NCBI GenBank assembly: GCA_023451735.1
Contig: JAEXYH010000050.1
Span: 1-64,000 of the forward strand
From: Pseudomonadota bacterium
Lineage (GTDB): Bacteria > Pseudomonadota > Alphaproteobacteria > Rhizobiales > Rhizobiaceae
DNA length: 64,000 nucleotides
Reading direction: 5' to 3'
How positions within the stretch are numbered: the stretch's first letter is position 1; the number at the start of each line of letters is the position of its first letter. Position numbers and translations under genes: made by a program. Shown one piece after another: positions 52,954-61,800 of this stretch. Under the pieces are notes generated by a model. The model searched no databases and was not told where the DNA came from. It saw nothing but the letters and a program-made list of their open reading frames with translations.

Positions 52954-53736
52954 ATGCAGGGCGCCATCAGCATTGACGGCGTGGACAAGCGGTATATCGG
53001 CCGGGGGCGCGAAATCGTCGCCCTCGACCGTATCTCGCTGACCATCGAGCCGGGAGAATTCGTCGCTTTCGTCGGCCCATCGGGTTGTGGCAAGTCGACG
53101 CTCATGAACATGATTGCCGGCATCATCCCGATGACAGCCGGCAGCATCACCCATAACGGCAGCAAGGTGACCCGGATCAACCGCGATGTCGGTTACCTGA
53201 CGCAGGCGGATAGCGTGCTTCCATGGCGTACCGTCGAAAGCAATATCGGGCTGCCGCTCGAATATCGCGGCGTGCCTGCCAAGCAGCGCCAGGCTCGTGT
53301 CGAGGAAATGCTGGAACTTGTCGATCTCAAGGGTTTTGGCAAGTCATTCCCGCGCGAATTGTCAGGCGGCATGCGCAAGCGCGTGGCTCTGGCACAGATG
53401 CTGGCCTACGGGCCGAATACTCTCCTGATGGACGAGCCCTTCGGCGCGCTGGACGCGCAGTTGAAGCTTGTCATGCAGCAACAGCTGCTGCGCATCTGGC
53501 AGGAACACAAGAAGACCATCGTCTTCGTCACCCACGACCTTTCGGAAGCGATCGCGCTTGCTTCGCGCGTCATCGTCTTCTCGGGTCGGCCGGGCAAAAT
53601 CAAATATATCGAGGATATCCCGATTCCTCATCCGCGCGACGTCTTCAAGGTGCGTTTCCTGCCCGAATTCGAGAAGGCCTATGACAATCTCTGGCGCGAA
53701 CTTTCGTCGGAGATCAGCAAGGGTGAAGAGTTGTGA
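52954..53736 (+). CDS. ABC transporter ATP-binding protein, SsuB/TauB type
   Basis: 260 residues. Walker A GPSGCGKST 41-49, signature LSGGM 136-140, Walker B TLLMDEP 156-162, and FVTHDLSEAIALASRVIVFS. The Q-loop segment is YLTQADSVLPWRTVESNIGLPLEY. It starts right after the binding-protein stop. Confidence 0.92.
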   Translation: MQGAISIDGVDKRYIGRGREIVALDRISLTIEPGEFVAFVGPSGCGKSTLMNMIAGIIPMTAGSITHNGSKVTRINRDVGYLTQADSVLPWRTVESNIGLPLEYRGVPAKQRQARVEEMLELVDLKGFGKSFPRELSGGMRKRVALAQMLAYGPNTLLMDEPFGALDAQLKLVMQQQLLRIWQEHKKTIVFVTHDLSEAIALASRVIVFSGRPGKIKYIEDIPIPHPRDVFKVRFLPEFEKAYDNLWRELSSEISKGEEL

Positions 53737-53751
53737 TCGAGGAGTTCAATC

Positions 53752-54588
53752 ATGCAAATCGATGAAAGCGCGGCCATGGGCACGGCAGCCCCTTCCTCGT
53801 CATCGCGGGCTGTCCAGGATTATGAAGCCGGGCTCAGCCGCCGCAAGATGATGGTGCGCTTGTCGCAGCTCGCCTTTGCGCTGATCGTGCTGGTCTTCTG
53901 GCAATGGGCTTCCGGACGGATCGTCGACCCGTTCTTCGTTTCGTCACCGCAAGCCGTTTTCACAAAGCTCTGGCAGTGGACCATCACCGGTGAGCTTTTC
54001 AGCCATCTGTCGATTACGCTTTATGCAACGGCTCTCGGCTTTCTCATCGGTGCGGCGGTTGGTTTCGCTCTCGGCCTGTTGTTCGGCAAGTTCGCTTTTC
54101 TGGCGGAAGTGATGGATCCTTTCATCACGGCGCTCTACAGCATTCCGAAGCTGGCGCTTGCACCGTTGTTCATCATCTGGTTCGGGATCGGCATTGAATC
54201 GAAGGTCGCTGTCTCAGCATCCATCGTCTTTTTCGTCGTCTTCCTGAATACCTATTCCGGTGTGCGCGAGGTCAATCCGCTCTTCATCAACGCCACTCAG
54301 ATCATGGGCGCCTCGCAATGGGCGGTCATGCGCACGGTCATCATCCCCTCTGCGACTGCCTGGGTCATCACCGGTCTCAAGGTCTCCGTGCCTTACGCCC
54401 TCGTCGGTACCGTTATCGGTGAGTTCATGTCGTCCAACCGAGGCATCGGCTACATTATCGCACAGGCGACCGGCCTTTTCGACACCAACTCGGTATTTGC
54501 AGGCATCCTCATCCTGGCCTTCGTCGGTGCATTGATCAACGGTGGGCTGAAGGCGACGGAGAAATGGCTGCTGCGCTGGAAGGACTGA
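53752..54588 (+). CDS. ABC transporter permease, SsuC/TauC type
   Basis: 278 residues, six hydrophobic segments after a hydrophilic N-terminus of about 35 residues. SPQAVFTKLWQWTITGELFSHLSITLYATALGFLIGAAVG and the ATPase-contact region LFINATQIMGASQWAVMRTVIIPSATAWVITGLK are family hallmarks. Forms a homodimeric channel with the neighbouring ATPase. Confidence 0.92.
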   Translation: MQIDESAAMGTAAPSSSSRAVQDYEAGLSRRKMMVRLSQLAFALIVLVFWQWASGRIVDPFFVSSPQAVFTKLWQWTITGELFSHLSITLYATALGFLIGAAVGFALGLLFGKFAFLAEVMDPFITALYSIPKLALAPLFIIWFGIGIESKVAVSASIVFFVVFLNTYSGVREVNPLFINATQIMGASQWAVMRTVIIPSATAWVITGLKVSVPYALVGTVIGEFMSSNRGIGYIIAQATGLFDTNSVFAGILILAFVGALINGGLKATEKWLLRWKD

Positions 54589-54593
54589 GCGGC

Positions 54594-54614
54594 AGGGCGC
54601 GTATTGCGCGCCCT
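54594..54614 (+). other. Intercistronic hairpin after the transporter genes
   Basis: AGGGCGCG and CGCGCCCT pair perfectly around five bases, just after the permease stop in a 180-base gap. No T-run follows, so read-through into the enzyme genes is possible. It separates transport genes from enzyme genes. Confidence 0.6.
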
Positions 54615-54768
54615 CCAGGCCAACCGAACTCGTTTCATGTTCGTCCCGTGAACACGTTTTCCGGCCGGTTCGACCGCTCTCCCCGATGGCTCAGAACATC
54701 GATCACATCATTGCGATCCAAAACCGACACGGTCGTTCCGACGACAATGAAGAAACAGGAAGAACATT

Positions 54769-55662
54769 ATGAAGCCGGCTAATCTTCGAACGCGATTGAA
54801 AAGCCCGAAAATCGTCCTCACACCGGGCGTCTATGATGCCCTGACCGCTTCGCTGGCGGAGGCTGCAGGTTTCGAGGCTGCCTATATCTCCGGCGCAGCC
54901 ATCGCCTACACCCGTCTCGGGAGACCTGATATCGGGCTGGTGTCCATGGTGGAAGTGGCGGAAACGATCCAGCTTGTCCGCGATCGGGTGGAGCTTCCCC
55001 TCATCGTCGACGCAGACACGGGCTATGGAAATGCCCTCAACGTGCAGCGGACCGTTCGGCTTTTCGAGCGTTCGGGTGCAAACGCGCTGCAGATGGAAGA
55101 CCAGACATTCCCGAAGCGCTGTGGCCACCTCAAGGATAAAAGCGTGATCGCGGCGGTCGAGATGGTCGGCAAGATCAAGGCTGCCGTTGATGCGCGGAAG
55201 TCCGAGGAGACGCTGATCATCGCCCGCACGGATGCGATCGCCGTGAATGGCTTCCAGGATGCAATCGAACGCGCCGAGATGTATCGAGAGGCTGGCGCCG
55301 ACATGCTGTTCATCGAGGCGCCGGGATCGCAGCAACAGCTGGAAAGCCTGGTCGGAACATTTCGCGACAAGATTCCGCTGATGGCCAATATGGTCGAGGG
55401 TGGTTTGACGCCGATCAGAGCGGCCTCCGAACTTGAGAAGATCGGCTACTCGCTAGTCATCTTCCCCGGCGCAATCGTTCGCGCCATCAGCCATGCCGCC
55501 CGCGAATTCTATGCGACGCTTCACCGTGAGGGAACGACGGACTCGATGCGCGACCGCATGTTCAACCTGGATTCCCTTAACGAAATGATCGGAACGCCGG
55601 ACATGCTGGAACTCGGCAAGCGCTATGAAGAAGGATTAGCCAGGGAGCACGACGCGGCATGA
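54769..55662 (+). CDS. Isocitrate lyase / PEP mutase superfamily lyase
   Basis: 297 residues, ATG with AGGAAG ahead. The TIM-barrel motifs are LTPGVYDALTASLAEAAGFEAAYISGAAIAYT, LPLIVDADTGYGNALNVQRTV (metal-binding DAD), LQMEDQTFPKRCGHL with the catalytic KRCGH loop of true C-C lyases, and IIARTDAIAVNGF. Relatives include methylisocitrate lyase, oxaloacetate decarboxylase-like enzymes and 2,3-dimethylmalate lyase. It should split a 2-hydroxy-diacid or related compound to pyruvate/glyoxylate plus a shorter acid. First enzyme gene after the transporter; overlaps hyuB by ATGA. Confidence 0.9.
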   Translation: MKPANLRTRLKSPKIVLTPGVYDALTASLAEAAGFEAAYISGAAIAYTRLGRPDIGLVSMVEVAETIQLVRDRVELPLIVDADTGYGNALNVQRTVRLFERSGANALQMEDQTFPKRCGHLKDKSVIAAVEMVGKIKAAVDARKSEETLIIARTDAIAVNGFQDAIERAEMYREAGADMLFIEAPGSQQQLESLVGTFRDKIPLMANMVEGGLTPIRAASELEKIGYSLVIFPGAIVRAISHAAREFYATLHREGTTDSMRDRMFNLDSLNEMIGTPDMLELGKRYEEGLAREHDAA

Positions 55663-57398
55663 AAGCGATCAATCCAGTCACTCTCGCGGTTCTCAAAGGT
55701 CGGCTCGAACAGATTGCCGACGAGATGGATGCAACCCTCTACCGCTCGGCGTTCAACCCGATCATCGCCGAGGCAAGAGATGCCTGCCACGGGCTTTATC
55801 ACGCCGAGACCGGTGCGACGCTGGTGCAGGGCACGCAAGGGCTGCCGATCTTCGTCGGTGCCATGGCTTTCGCGGTCAAGGCGGTCATCGACAAGGTTGC
55901 GCGCGACGGCGATCTTGCGGCCGGCGACACCTATATCTTCAACGATCCTTATGACGGTGGCACGCATCTCAACGACTTCCGTCTCGTGCGTCCCGTATAC
56001 CGCGACGGCACGCTGTTCTGCTGGCTCGCATCGGCCGGACACTGGCTCGATATCGGCGGCAATGTGCCAGGCAATTTCAATGCCCGAGCAACAGAGACCT
56101 TCCAGGAAGGCGTGCGCATTCCGCCGGTGAGGATCATGCGCAAGGGTGTCATGGACATGGGGGTTGCAGACATTCTTGCTGCCAACAGCCGTGTGCCGCA
56201 ATCGAACTGGGGCGACCTAAACGGTCAGCTCAACGCGCTGGATCTCGGCGAAAAGCGATTGGGCGAGCTTCTGGAAGAGTATGGAGCGGAAACGGTTTCA
56301 ACCGCTTTCGGTATATTTTCCTCCGCAGCCGAAAACATGATGCGGGAGCGCATCGCTGCCTTGCCGGACGGCACCTGGAGTTTCGAGGACTATCTCGACA
56401 ATGACGGCATTGTCGATGAGCGGCTGACCATTGCGCTCGACCTGACCATCAATGGCGACGAGATGGTGCTGGATTTCAGCCGGTCTTCTCCGCCCTGCCA
56501 GGGCCCCTTGAACGTGGCCTATTCCACCGCCGTTGCCTGCTGCTATGTAGCTTTGAAGCACATTTTCACCGAAGTGCCAGCCAATGCCGGTTGCCTTGCG
56601 CCCATTCGCTTCGTCATTCCAGAAAACACGCTTCTCGGCGTCAAGCCGCCGCGGCCGGTTGGAGGATATACGGAAACGATCCTGCGCGTGATCGGCGTCG
56701 TCTTCGCTGCTTTCGGCAAGGTCGATCCGTCTCTCGCCATGGGTGCTCCGTTCGGCACGATCAACGCCCTTTCGCTGAGCGGTTCGCGTTCAGACGGTTC
56801 GCGTTACGTGATGTTCTCGTTCTTCGGCGGCGGTCTCGGTGGCAATCCCGTGTCTGACGGGTTGCATCATGCGAACAATCCGATCTCGACGGCAACCATA
56901 CCGCCGGTGGAAATCCTCGAAGCATCCTATCCCGTCATGTTCACTCAATGGGCCCTGCGCCCGGATAGTGCCGGTCCCGGCAAGCATCGCGGCGGTGTCG
57001 GAGCGATCTATGAGATCGAGGCCCTTGCTGAAAACGAGACCACTGCCTTCCTGCTTGGCGAGCGCGGGCGATTTGCGCCGTTCGGTGTTGCCGGTGGCGG
57101 AGACGCGGCCCTCAACCGGTTCAGTTGGCAGACGGAGGATGGTGAGGCGGTACCGCCGATGGCGTCGAAAGTGACCGACGTCAAGCTTAAGAAGGGGCGA
57201 CGTGTGCGGCTTGAAACGCCGGGCGGCGGTGGCTTTGGAAATGCGTTCGAGCGGGAGCCGGTGAGCGTAGCGCGTGACGTGCGTCTTGGTTACGTCAGCC
57301 ACGCCGATGCCGCCAAGCTCTATGGCGTCGGTCTCACGAATGATGGCATCGTCGACGAGGCCGCTACAGCCGCACTGCGTGAAGGAAAGCAAGCATGA
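55659..57398 (+). CDS. hyuB: Hydantoinase/oxoprolinase B subunit (HyuB family)
   Basis: 579 residues. NPVTLAVLKGRLEQIADEMDATLYRSAFNPIIAEARD and DGGTHLNDFRLVRPVYRDG are the standard HyuB opening; PVGGYTETILRVIGVVFAAFGKVDPSLAMGAPFGT and the late GGVGAIYEIEALAENETTAFLLGERGRFAPFGVAGG also match. With HyuA it hydrolyses a cyclic amide (hydantoin, oxoproline or similar) at the cost of ATP, or with other partners carboxylates a ketone. Overlaps its neighbours on both sides by ATGA. Confidence 0.92.
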   Translation: MKAINPVTLAVLKGRLEQIADEMDATLYRSAFNPIIAEARDACHGLYHAETGATLVQGTQGLPIFVGAMAFAVKAVIDKVARDGDLAAGDTYIFNDPYDGGTHLNDFRLVRPVYRDGTLFCWLASAGHWLDIGGNVPGNFNARATETFQEGVRIPPVRIMRKGVMDMGVADILAANSRVPQSNWGDLNGQLNALDLGEKRLGELLEEYGAETVSTAFGIFSSAAENMMRERIAALPDGTWSFEDYLDNDGIVDERLTIALDLTINGDEMVLDFSRSSPPCQGPLNVAYSTAVACCYVALKHIFTEVPANAGCLAPIRFVIPENTLLGVKPPRPVGGYTETILRVIGVVFAAFGKVDPSLAMGAPFGTINALSLSGSRSDGSRYVMFSFFGGGLGGNPVSDGLHHANNPISTATIPPVEILEASYPVMFTQWALRPDSAGPGKHRGGVGAIYEIEALAENETTAFLLGERGRFAPFGVAGGGDAALNRFSWQTEDGEAVPPMASKVTDVKLKKGRRVRLETPGGGGFGNAFEREPVSVARDVRLGYVSHADAAKLYGVGLTNDGIVDEAATAALREGKQA

Positions 57399-59455
57399 CG
57401 GTCAATAATCGTTCCATGGTCGGTGTCGATGTCGGCGGCACCTTCACCGATCTTTTCTACTATGACGAGGAAGGCCGGACATTCAAAACAGGCAAAGTGC
57501 CCTCCAACCGGGGCAATGAGGCGCTCGGCTTTCTGGACGGCCTGAAATCCGTTTGCGACTTGCCGTCATTGGGTGCCGTCGTCCACGGCACGACCGTCGG
57601 GACCAATGCGCTTCTTGAACGGAAGGGCGCGCCGGTTGGCATCATCACGACAGCTGGCTTTCGCGATGTTCTGGAGATGCGACGACGGGACCGCCCCAAC
57701 ACCTGGGGACTGTGGGGGAGCTTTGATCCGGTCGTGCCGCGTGACATGCGGCTCGAAGTCGGCGAGCGCACGCTTGCAGACGGAACCATCCGCCAGGCTG
57801 TGGATACGCAGGAGGTTGTGCGGGCTGCACGGCAGCTATTGAAGCAGGGGGCGACATCGCTCGCCATCATCTTCATCAACGCCTATGCCAATTCGCAGAA
57901 CGAAATTGCGGCACTCGATGCCGTCCGTGATATCTGGCCTAACGACGACATCGCCGCGTCATACCAGATCCTGCCGGAGATCCGCGAATTCGAACGCACT
58001 TCTACAACCGCGCTCAACGCCTATCTGCAGCCGGTTGTCGGTTCCTATCTGCGCAAGCTGGACGAGGCGCTTCGAACCCAGTCCTTTACTGGCAGTTTCC
58101 ATATCATCCAGTCCAACGGCGGCGTGATGTCGACTGAAACCGCGCGCCGGCTTCCGGTGCGAACCGCTCTTTCAGGGCCGGCTGCCGGTGTCATCGCGGC
58201 TGCGGCACTATGCAAGGCGGCGGGCTACGAGAACATCATTACCGGTGATCTCGGTGGCACGTCCTTCGACGTGTCGCTGGTTGCGGACGGAATACCGGCG
58301 CTTGCCGCCCAGACTACGATCGATTTCGGCATGGTCGTGCGCACGCCGATGATCGAGATCAGTACGATCGGGGCGGGTGGTGGCTCGATTGCCTCTGTCG
58401 GACCTGCCGGCATACTGCAGGTCGGGCCTGAGAGCGCAGGCTCGGTTCCTGGGCCGGTCTGCTACGCTCAGGGCAATGACCGCCCGACGCTGACCGACGC
58501 AAATGTCGTTCTCGGCCGTATCAATGCCAAGCGTCCGATCGGCGGCAAGCTGCAGAGCCTCGATGTCGACGCGGCTAAAAAGGCCATCGAGGTTCATGTC
58601 GCGCGGATTCTCGATATCGATGTGATGACCGCAGCCGAAGCGATCGTGCGGGTTGCCAATGCCCGCATGGCTGGTGCTGTTCGCCTTGTCTCCATCGAGC
58701 GTGGCCATGATCCGCAAATCTTCACCGCAGTACCCTTCGGTGGCGGCGGCGCATTGCATGCCGGCGCGTTGATTGCAGAGGTCGGATTGAAATCGGCGCT
58801 CGTGCCACGGTTCCCCGGGGTTACCAGCGCTCTCGGCTGCGTCATTGCCGATATTCGCCACGATCAGGTGCTGACCGTCAATCTCAACCTTGACAGTCTC
58901 GATGCCGAAGAGCTCGACAGTCAGATGGTGAAGGCGGGCAGCGAAGCGGAAGCGGTGGTTCGCGAGGCAGGGCTGTCCGTCACGGGTATCGAGGTGCTCT
59001 ACGAACTCGACATGCATTATGCGGGGCAGACACATACGGTGCCGGTCAGCTTGCCGGTGACCTTGTCCGAGGGCAAGACCGGGATCACGCAGCAGATCAT
59101 TCGGGATGCTTTCGAACTCAGCTACAAGCGCGCTTTCAGCCGGCTCTTGCCGGGGATATCCGTGCGGATCGTATCACTGCGAACCGCGGCAGTCGGACGC
59201 AGACCGTCTTTCGATCCGGCTATTCTTGCGCCAGATCCGGCAAATACAATCGAAGCCGCCCGACTTGAGACTCGCGATGTATGGTTCGATGGCGCCTGGC
59301 ATCGCACGTCAGTCTTTGATCGCCTGAAACTGCCGGTCGACGCGGTAATCGAAGGTCCGGCTATTCTCGAACAGGCAGATGCGACGACGATCGTGGATCC
59401 TGGCCTGAAGGCCACGGTCGATCGCTTTGGCAACATCATCATGGAGCGCGCATAG
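57395..59455 (+). CDS. hyuA: Hydantoinase/oxoprolinase A subunit (HyuA family)
   Basis: 686 residues. The ATPase-type motifs of the family are VGVDVGGTFTDLFYYDEEG near the N-terminus, HGTTVGTNALLERKGAPVG, LSGPAAGVIAAAAL and ITGDLGGTSFDVSLVADG. GAGGGSIASVGPAGILQVGPESAGSVPGPVCY is the conserved central block. ATP-dependent partner of HyuB. Order B then A is the reverse of the common hyuA-hyuB order. Confidence 0.93.
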   Translation: MTVNNRSMVGVDVGGTFTDLFYYDEEGRTFKTGKVPSNRGNEALGFLDGLKSVCDLPSLGAVVHGTTVGTNALLERKGAPVGIITTAGFRDVLEMRRRDRPNTWGLWGSFDPVVPRDMRLEVGERTLADGTIRQAVDTQEVVRAARQLLKQGATSLAIIFINAYANSQNEIAALDAVRDIWPNDDIAASYQILPEIREFERTSTTALNAYLQPVVGSYLRKLDEALRTQSFTGSFHIIQSNGGVMSTETARRLPVRTALSGPAAGVIAAAALCKAAGYENIITGDLGGTSFDVSLVADGIPALAAQTTIDFGMVVRTPMIEISTIGAGGGSIASVGPAGILQVGPESAGSVPGPVCYAQGNDRPTLTDANVVLGRINAKRPIGGKLQSLDVDAAKKAIEVHVARILDIDVMTAAEAIVRVANARMAGAVRLVSIERGHDPQIFTAVPFGGGGALHAGALIAEVGLKSALVPRFPGVTSALGCVIADIRHDQVLTVNLNLDSLDAEELDSQMVKAGSEAEAVVREAGLSVTGIEVLYELDMHYAGQTHTVPVSLPVTLSEGKTGITQQIIRDAFELSYKRAFSRLLPGISVRIVSLRTAAVGRRPSFDPAILAPDPANTIEAARLETRDVWFDGAWHRTSVFDRLKLPVDAVIEGPAILEQADATTIVDPGLKATVDRFGNIIMERA

Positions 59456-60069
59456 TGGCTGGAAATCCTGTTCCGATTTCGAAGACGGCATTGCTGATCG
59501 TCGATCTTCAAAACGATTTCGTCCATCCGGACGGTGCCTATGGCCGAGCCGGACAATCCAGCCCCGAGATTGCCGCCCTGCCGCGGCGATTGGCGCCTCT
59601 GGCTCGCGCATTGCAGGCCAAAGGCGGATGGGTGATTTCGACGCAATTCACGCTGGTGCCCGCCAAGGAAGGCGAACCGCTTATCTCCCCCCATCTGAAA
59701 GCCTTGCGCGGCTTTCTTGCCAAGGGCGACTTTCTGCCGGGTGGCTGGGGGCATCAATTGGTGGACATCCTGCGGCCGGCGGATCTTGTCGTTGAGAAGG
59801 TCGCCTATTCGGCCTTCTACATGTCCCGCCTGGAATGGTGCCTGCGCAAATGCGGTATCGAAAAGCTATATGTCGCAGGCATCGTTACCAATGGTGGTGT
59901 CGCGTCGACCGTGCGCGATGCGCATGTTCGGGATTTGGAAGTGACGGTGCTGGACGATGGCTGTGCAGCGTTTTCGGTGGAAACGCATGACGTTTCGATC
60001 GCCGCGCTGCGTGCTGTCTGCCCGGTGATGAGTGTAGAGGAAGCTCTGCGGGAGATCGAAAGCCGATGA
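59455..60069 (+). CDS. Isochorismatase-fold hydrolase-like protein lacking the usual cysteine
   Basis: 204 residues, GTG start sharing one base with the hyuA stop. The N-terminal catalytic aspartate is in ALLIVDLQNDFVHPDG and the lysine probably in DLVVEKVAYSAFYM. The loop that normally reads TN-x-C-V-x-ST reads TNGGVASTVRDAH, so glycine replaces the nucleophilic cysteine. Cysteine-free relatives (EntB, PhzD) hydrolyse enol ethers. It may act on a vinyl ether or enamide-like product of the pathway or be a binding protein; amidase action is unlikely without the thiol. Confidence 0.85.
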   Translation: MAGNPVPISKTALLIVDLQNDFVHPDGAYGRAGQSSPEIAALPRRLAPLARALQAKGGWVISTQFTLVPAKEGEPLISPHLKALRGFLAKGDFLPGGWGHQLVDILRPADLVVEKVAYSAFYMSRLEWCLRKCGIEKLYVAGIVTNGGVASTVRDAHVRDLEVTVLDDGCAAFSVETHDVSIAALRAVCPVMSVEEALREIESR

Positions 60070-60794
60070 GCAATTCGTCCGGAGAAACACTCGAAGAGCT
60101 GAAAACGAGAATTGAGGAAATCCGCCAGAAACGAGGCTTTCTCCTGCCGCATCACGGTGCAATGGTCGTTGCCGCACCGGATTTGCGCGACGCTTACCTC
60201 CAGATGTATGCGGCACTGACCCAGACGGATCGACATCTGACGCCTTTCGAGCGCGAGGTCGTCTGGCTCGCGATCCTAATCGCGGCCAAGGAAGGGATCG
60301 GCACTCATCATGTCGAACTCTTCTTCAAAGAAGGCGGCACGCAGGAGCAGGTACGCTATCTGACCGGTCTCGTTGCTTTCGGTATGGGCTCGGAGGCGTT
60401 CCAGTTTATGGATGATGCTTGGTCGGGTATCTTTCCATCGCTTGAGGGATCGAATGCCTATCTCGAGGCTTTCGATTCTATGCTTGATGACAAACTACTT
60501 CCGCGGGATGTCACGCATCTGGCCTTGGCGGCCATGCATGCCACAAAAGGTCGAAAATGGGGACTTTCCGCTCATATTCGCGGGGTCTATCAAAATGGAA
60601 AACGGGAGGATGCTCTTGTAGAGGCACTTAGCCTCATCATGTGGCCTGTCGGGGTAAATCACTTCCTTGATGCTTGCGGCGTTTGGGTGGATTTGATGAA
60701 GAAGAGCGAGGTATCGGCTTCATCCCGATATAAAGTTTGGGCAGAGGTACCGGATCAAGGCGGACACGATCAGGTACCAAGCCGTTATCAATAA
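60066..60794 (+). CDS. Carboxymuconolactone-decarboxylase-like protein, cysteine-free (second of two)
   Basis: 242 residues. Homologous to the protein at 48152-48859: RGFLLPHHGAMVV, REVVWLAILIAAKEGIGTHHVELFFKEGG and EALSLIMWPVGVNHFLDACGVW match its counterparts. The CxxC redox motif is again absent. Overlaps the preceding gene by ATGA and ends the ten-gene series. The two copies, at the two edges of the island, may form a heteromer or serve successive steps; that is inference. Confidence 0.83.
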   Translation: MSNSSGETLEELKTRIEEIRQKRGFLLPHHGAMVVAAPDLRDAYLQMYAALTQTDRHLTPFEREVVWLAILIAAKEGIGTHHVELFFKEGGTQEQVRYLTGLVAFGMGSEAFQFMDDAWSGIFPSLEGSNAYLEAFDSMLDDKLLPRDVTHLALAAMHATKGRKWGLSAHIRGVYQNGKREDALVEALSLIMWPVGVNHFLDACGVWVDLMKKSEVSASSRYKVWAEVPDQGGHDQVPSRYQ

Positions 60795-60872
60795 ACTGAT
60801 GTGCAGATAACGGATTTAACAGTAGCTACTTCAATCCCAACAGGCACCGACTGCGCTCGGCGACGGTGATCA

Positions 60873-61610
60873 GTGCGGGCGTTCGTGCCTCCACCATTGC
60901 AGCCCGCGCCGGCTATCGATGTGCTTTCTCTATTGGAGCGTCTCGGTCTGACAGCGCGCGCACACGGGCGTCTGGACGGTGTCACGGTGTCGCTGCCGCG
61001 GCAGGAGCTGTTCCTCCACGCGTATGTGAGAAAAAAAGCTGTTCTTTTCTCGCAGATTGACGGGCTACACAAGTCGACGTTTTCCGGCCTCTTGCGATTT
61101 GAGACTGAAGCTCAGGCGGGGCAGCCCGTTGATGATATCTGTGAAGTTTCCAATTATGTTGGCGCCATGATGGATGGTTTGGAGCGGCTGGAAACGCTGC
61201 CCATGTCGTTGCGCCTCATCCGCGAGATGCACGCCACGCTGCTGCAAAGCGGACGAGGAGGCAAAAAGGATCCGGGAGAGTTTCGCCGCTCGCAAAATTG
61301 GATTGACGGCACGCGCCTGGTAAAGCATTTTGCGTGCGCCACCCGTCATGGAAACGGCCGGCTGCATAGATGCGTCTCATTCGAGATCAACCCGATTGCC
61401 CTCAGTGGCATGTCGGTGGCTGAGCTGCACAGTTCCGATGGAGCATTCGGACTACAGATTTTGCGTGTCTACCGTGACCAAGCAGGCCGTATTCTGGACT
61501 GTGATCTCGAATACTGGCTGCACGATGCCGTATCGATCAAGATTGATACGAGAGACACAGCCCACATAGTGCGCATGAGTTGCCCCCCGCATAAGGCGCT
61601 ATTGACCTGA
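60873..61610 (+). pseudogene. Truncated Fic-domain protein fused to a GntR ligand-domain remnant
   Basis: The first part, FVPPPLQPAPAID to DPGEFRRSQNWIDGTR (about residues 4-150), is the Fic N-terminal domain, with the EFRRSQNWI(D)GTR landmark; FLHAYVRKKAVLFSQIDG and EVSNYVGAMMDGLERL also match. The Fic core with HPFxxGNGR is missing. After LVKHFACATRHG the frame continues into ALSGMSVAELHSSDGAFGL, RVYRDQAGRILDCDLEYW, which resembles the end of a UTRA (GntR) ligand domain. It therefore looks like two gene pieces joined by a deletion; AMPylation activity is not expected. Confidence 0.65.
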
Positions 61611-61800
61611 TCGGCAATGCGAACAGGTGGGTACTTATTGACGACATTCAGCATGCGATGGATGTTAATGTAACGCTGATGCGTTCCAGGCTTGGTGAAT
61701 CTAAATTGGCGCTGAATGTGCGCCTCGCTAAAAGCGCCTTTTGGCTTGCCACGCGCTAAGTCAGCGGTTCGATCCCCCTGAAGAGCTTTGTCTGGAATTG

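Noticed and set aside
52014..53180. 388-codon minus-strand frame opposite the binding protein and ATPase of the island
   Set aside because: Arg/His-rich shadow, no start signal, covers two clear genes.
61765..61790. GCGGTTCGATCCCCC, again tRNA T-arm-like
   Set aside because: No complete cloverleaf upstream and no 3' acceptor pairing.
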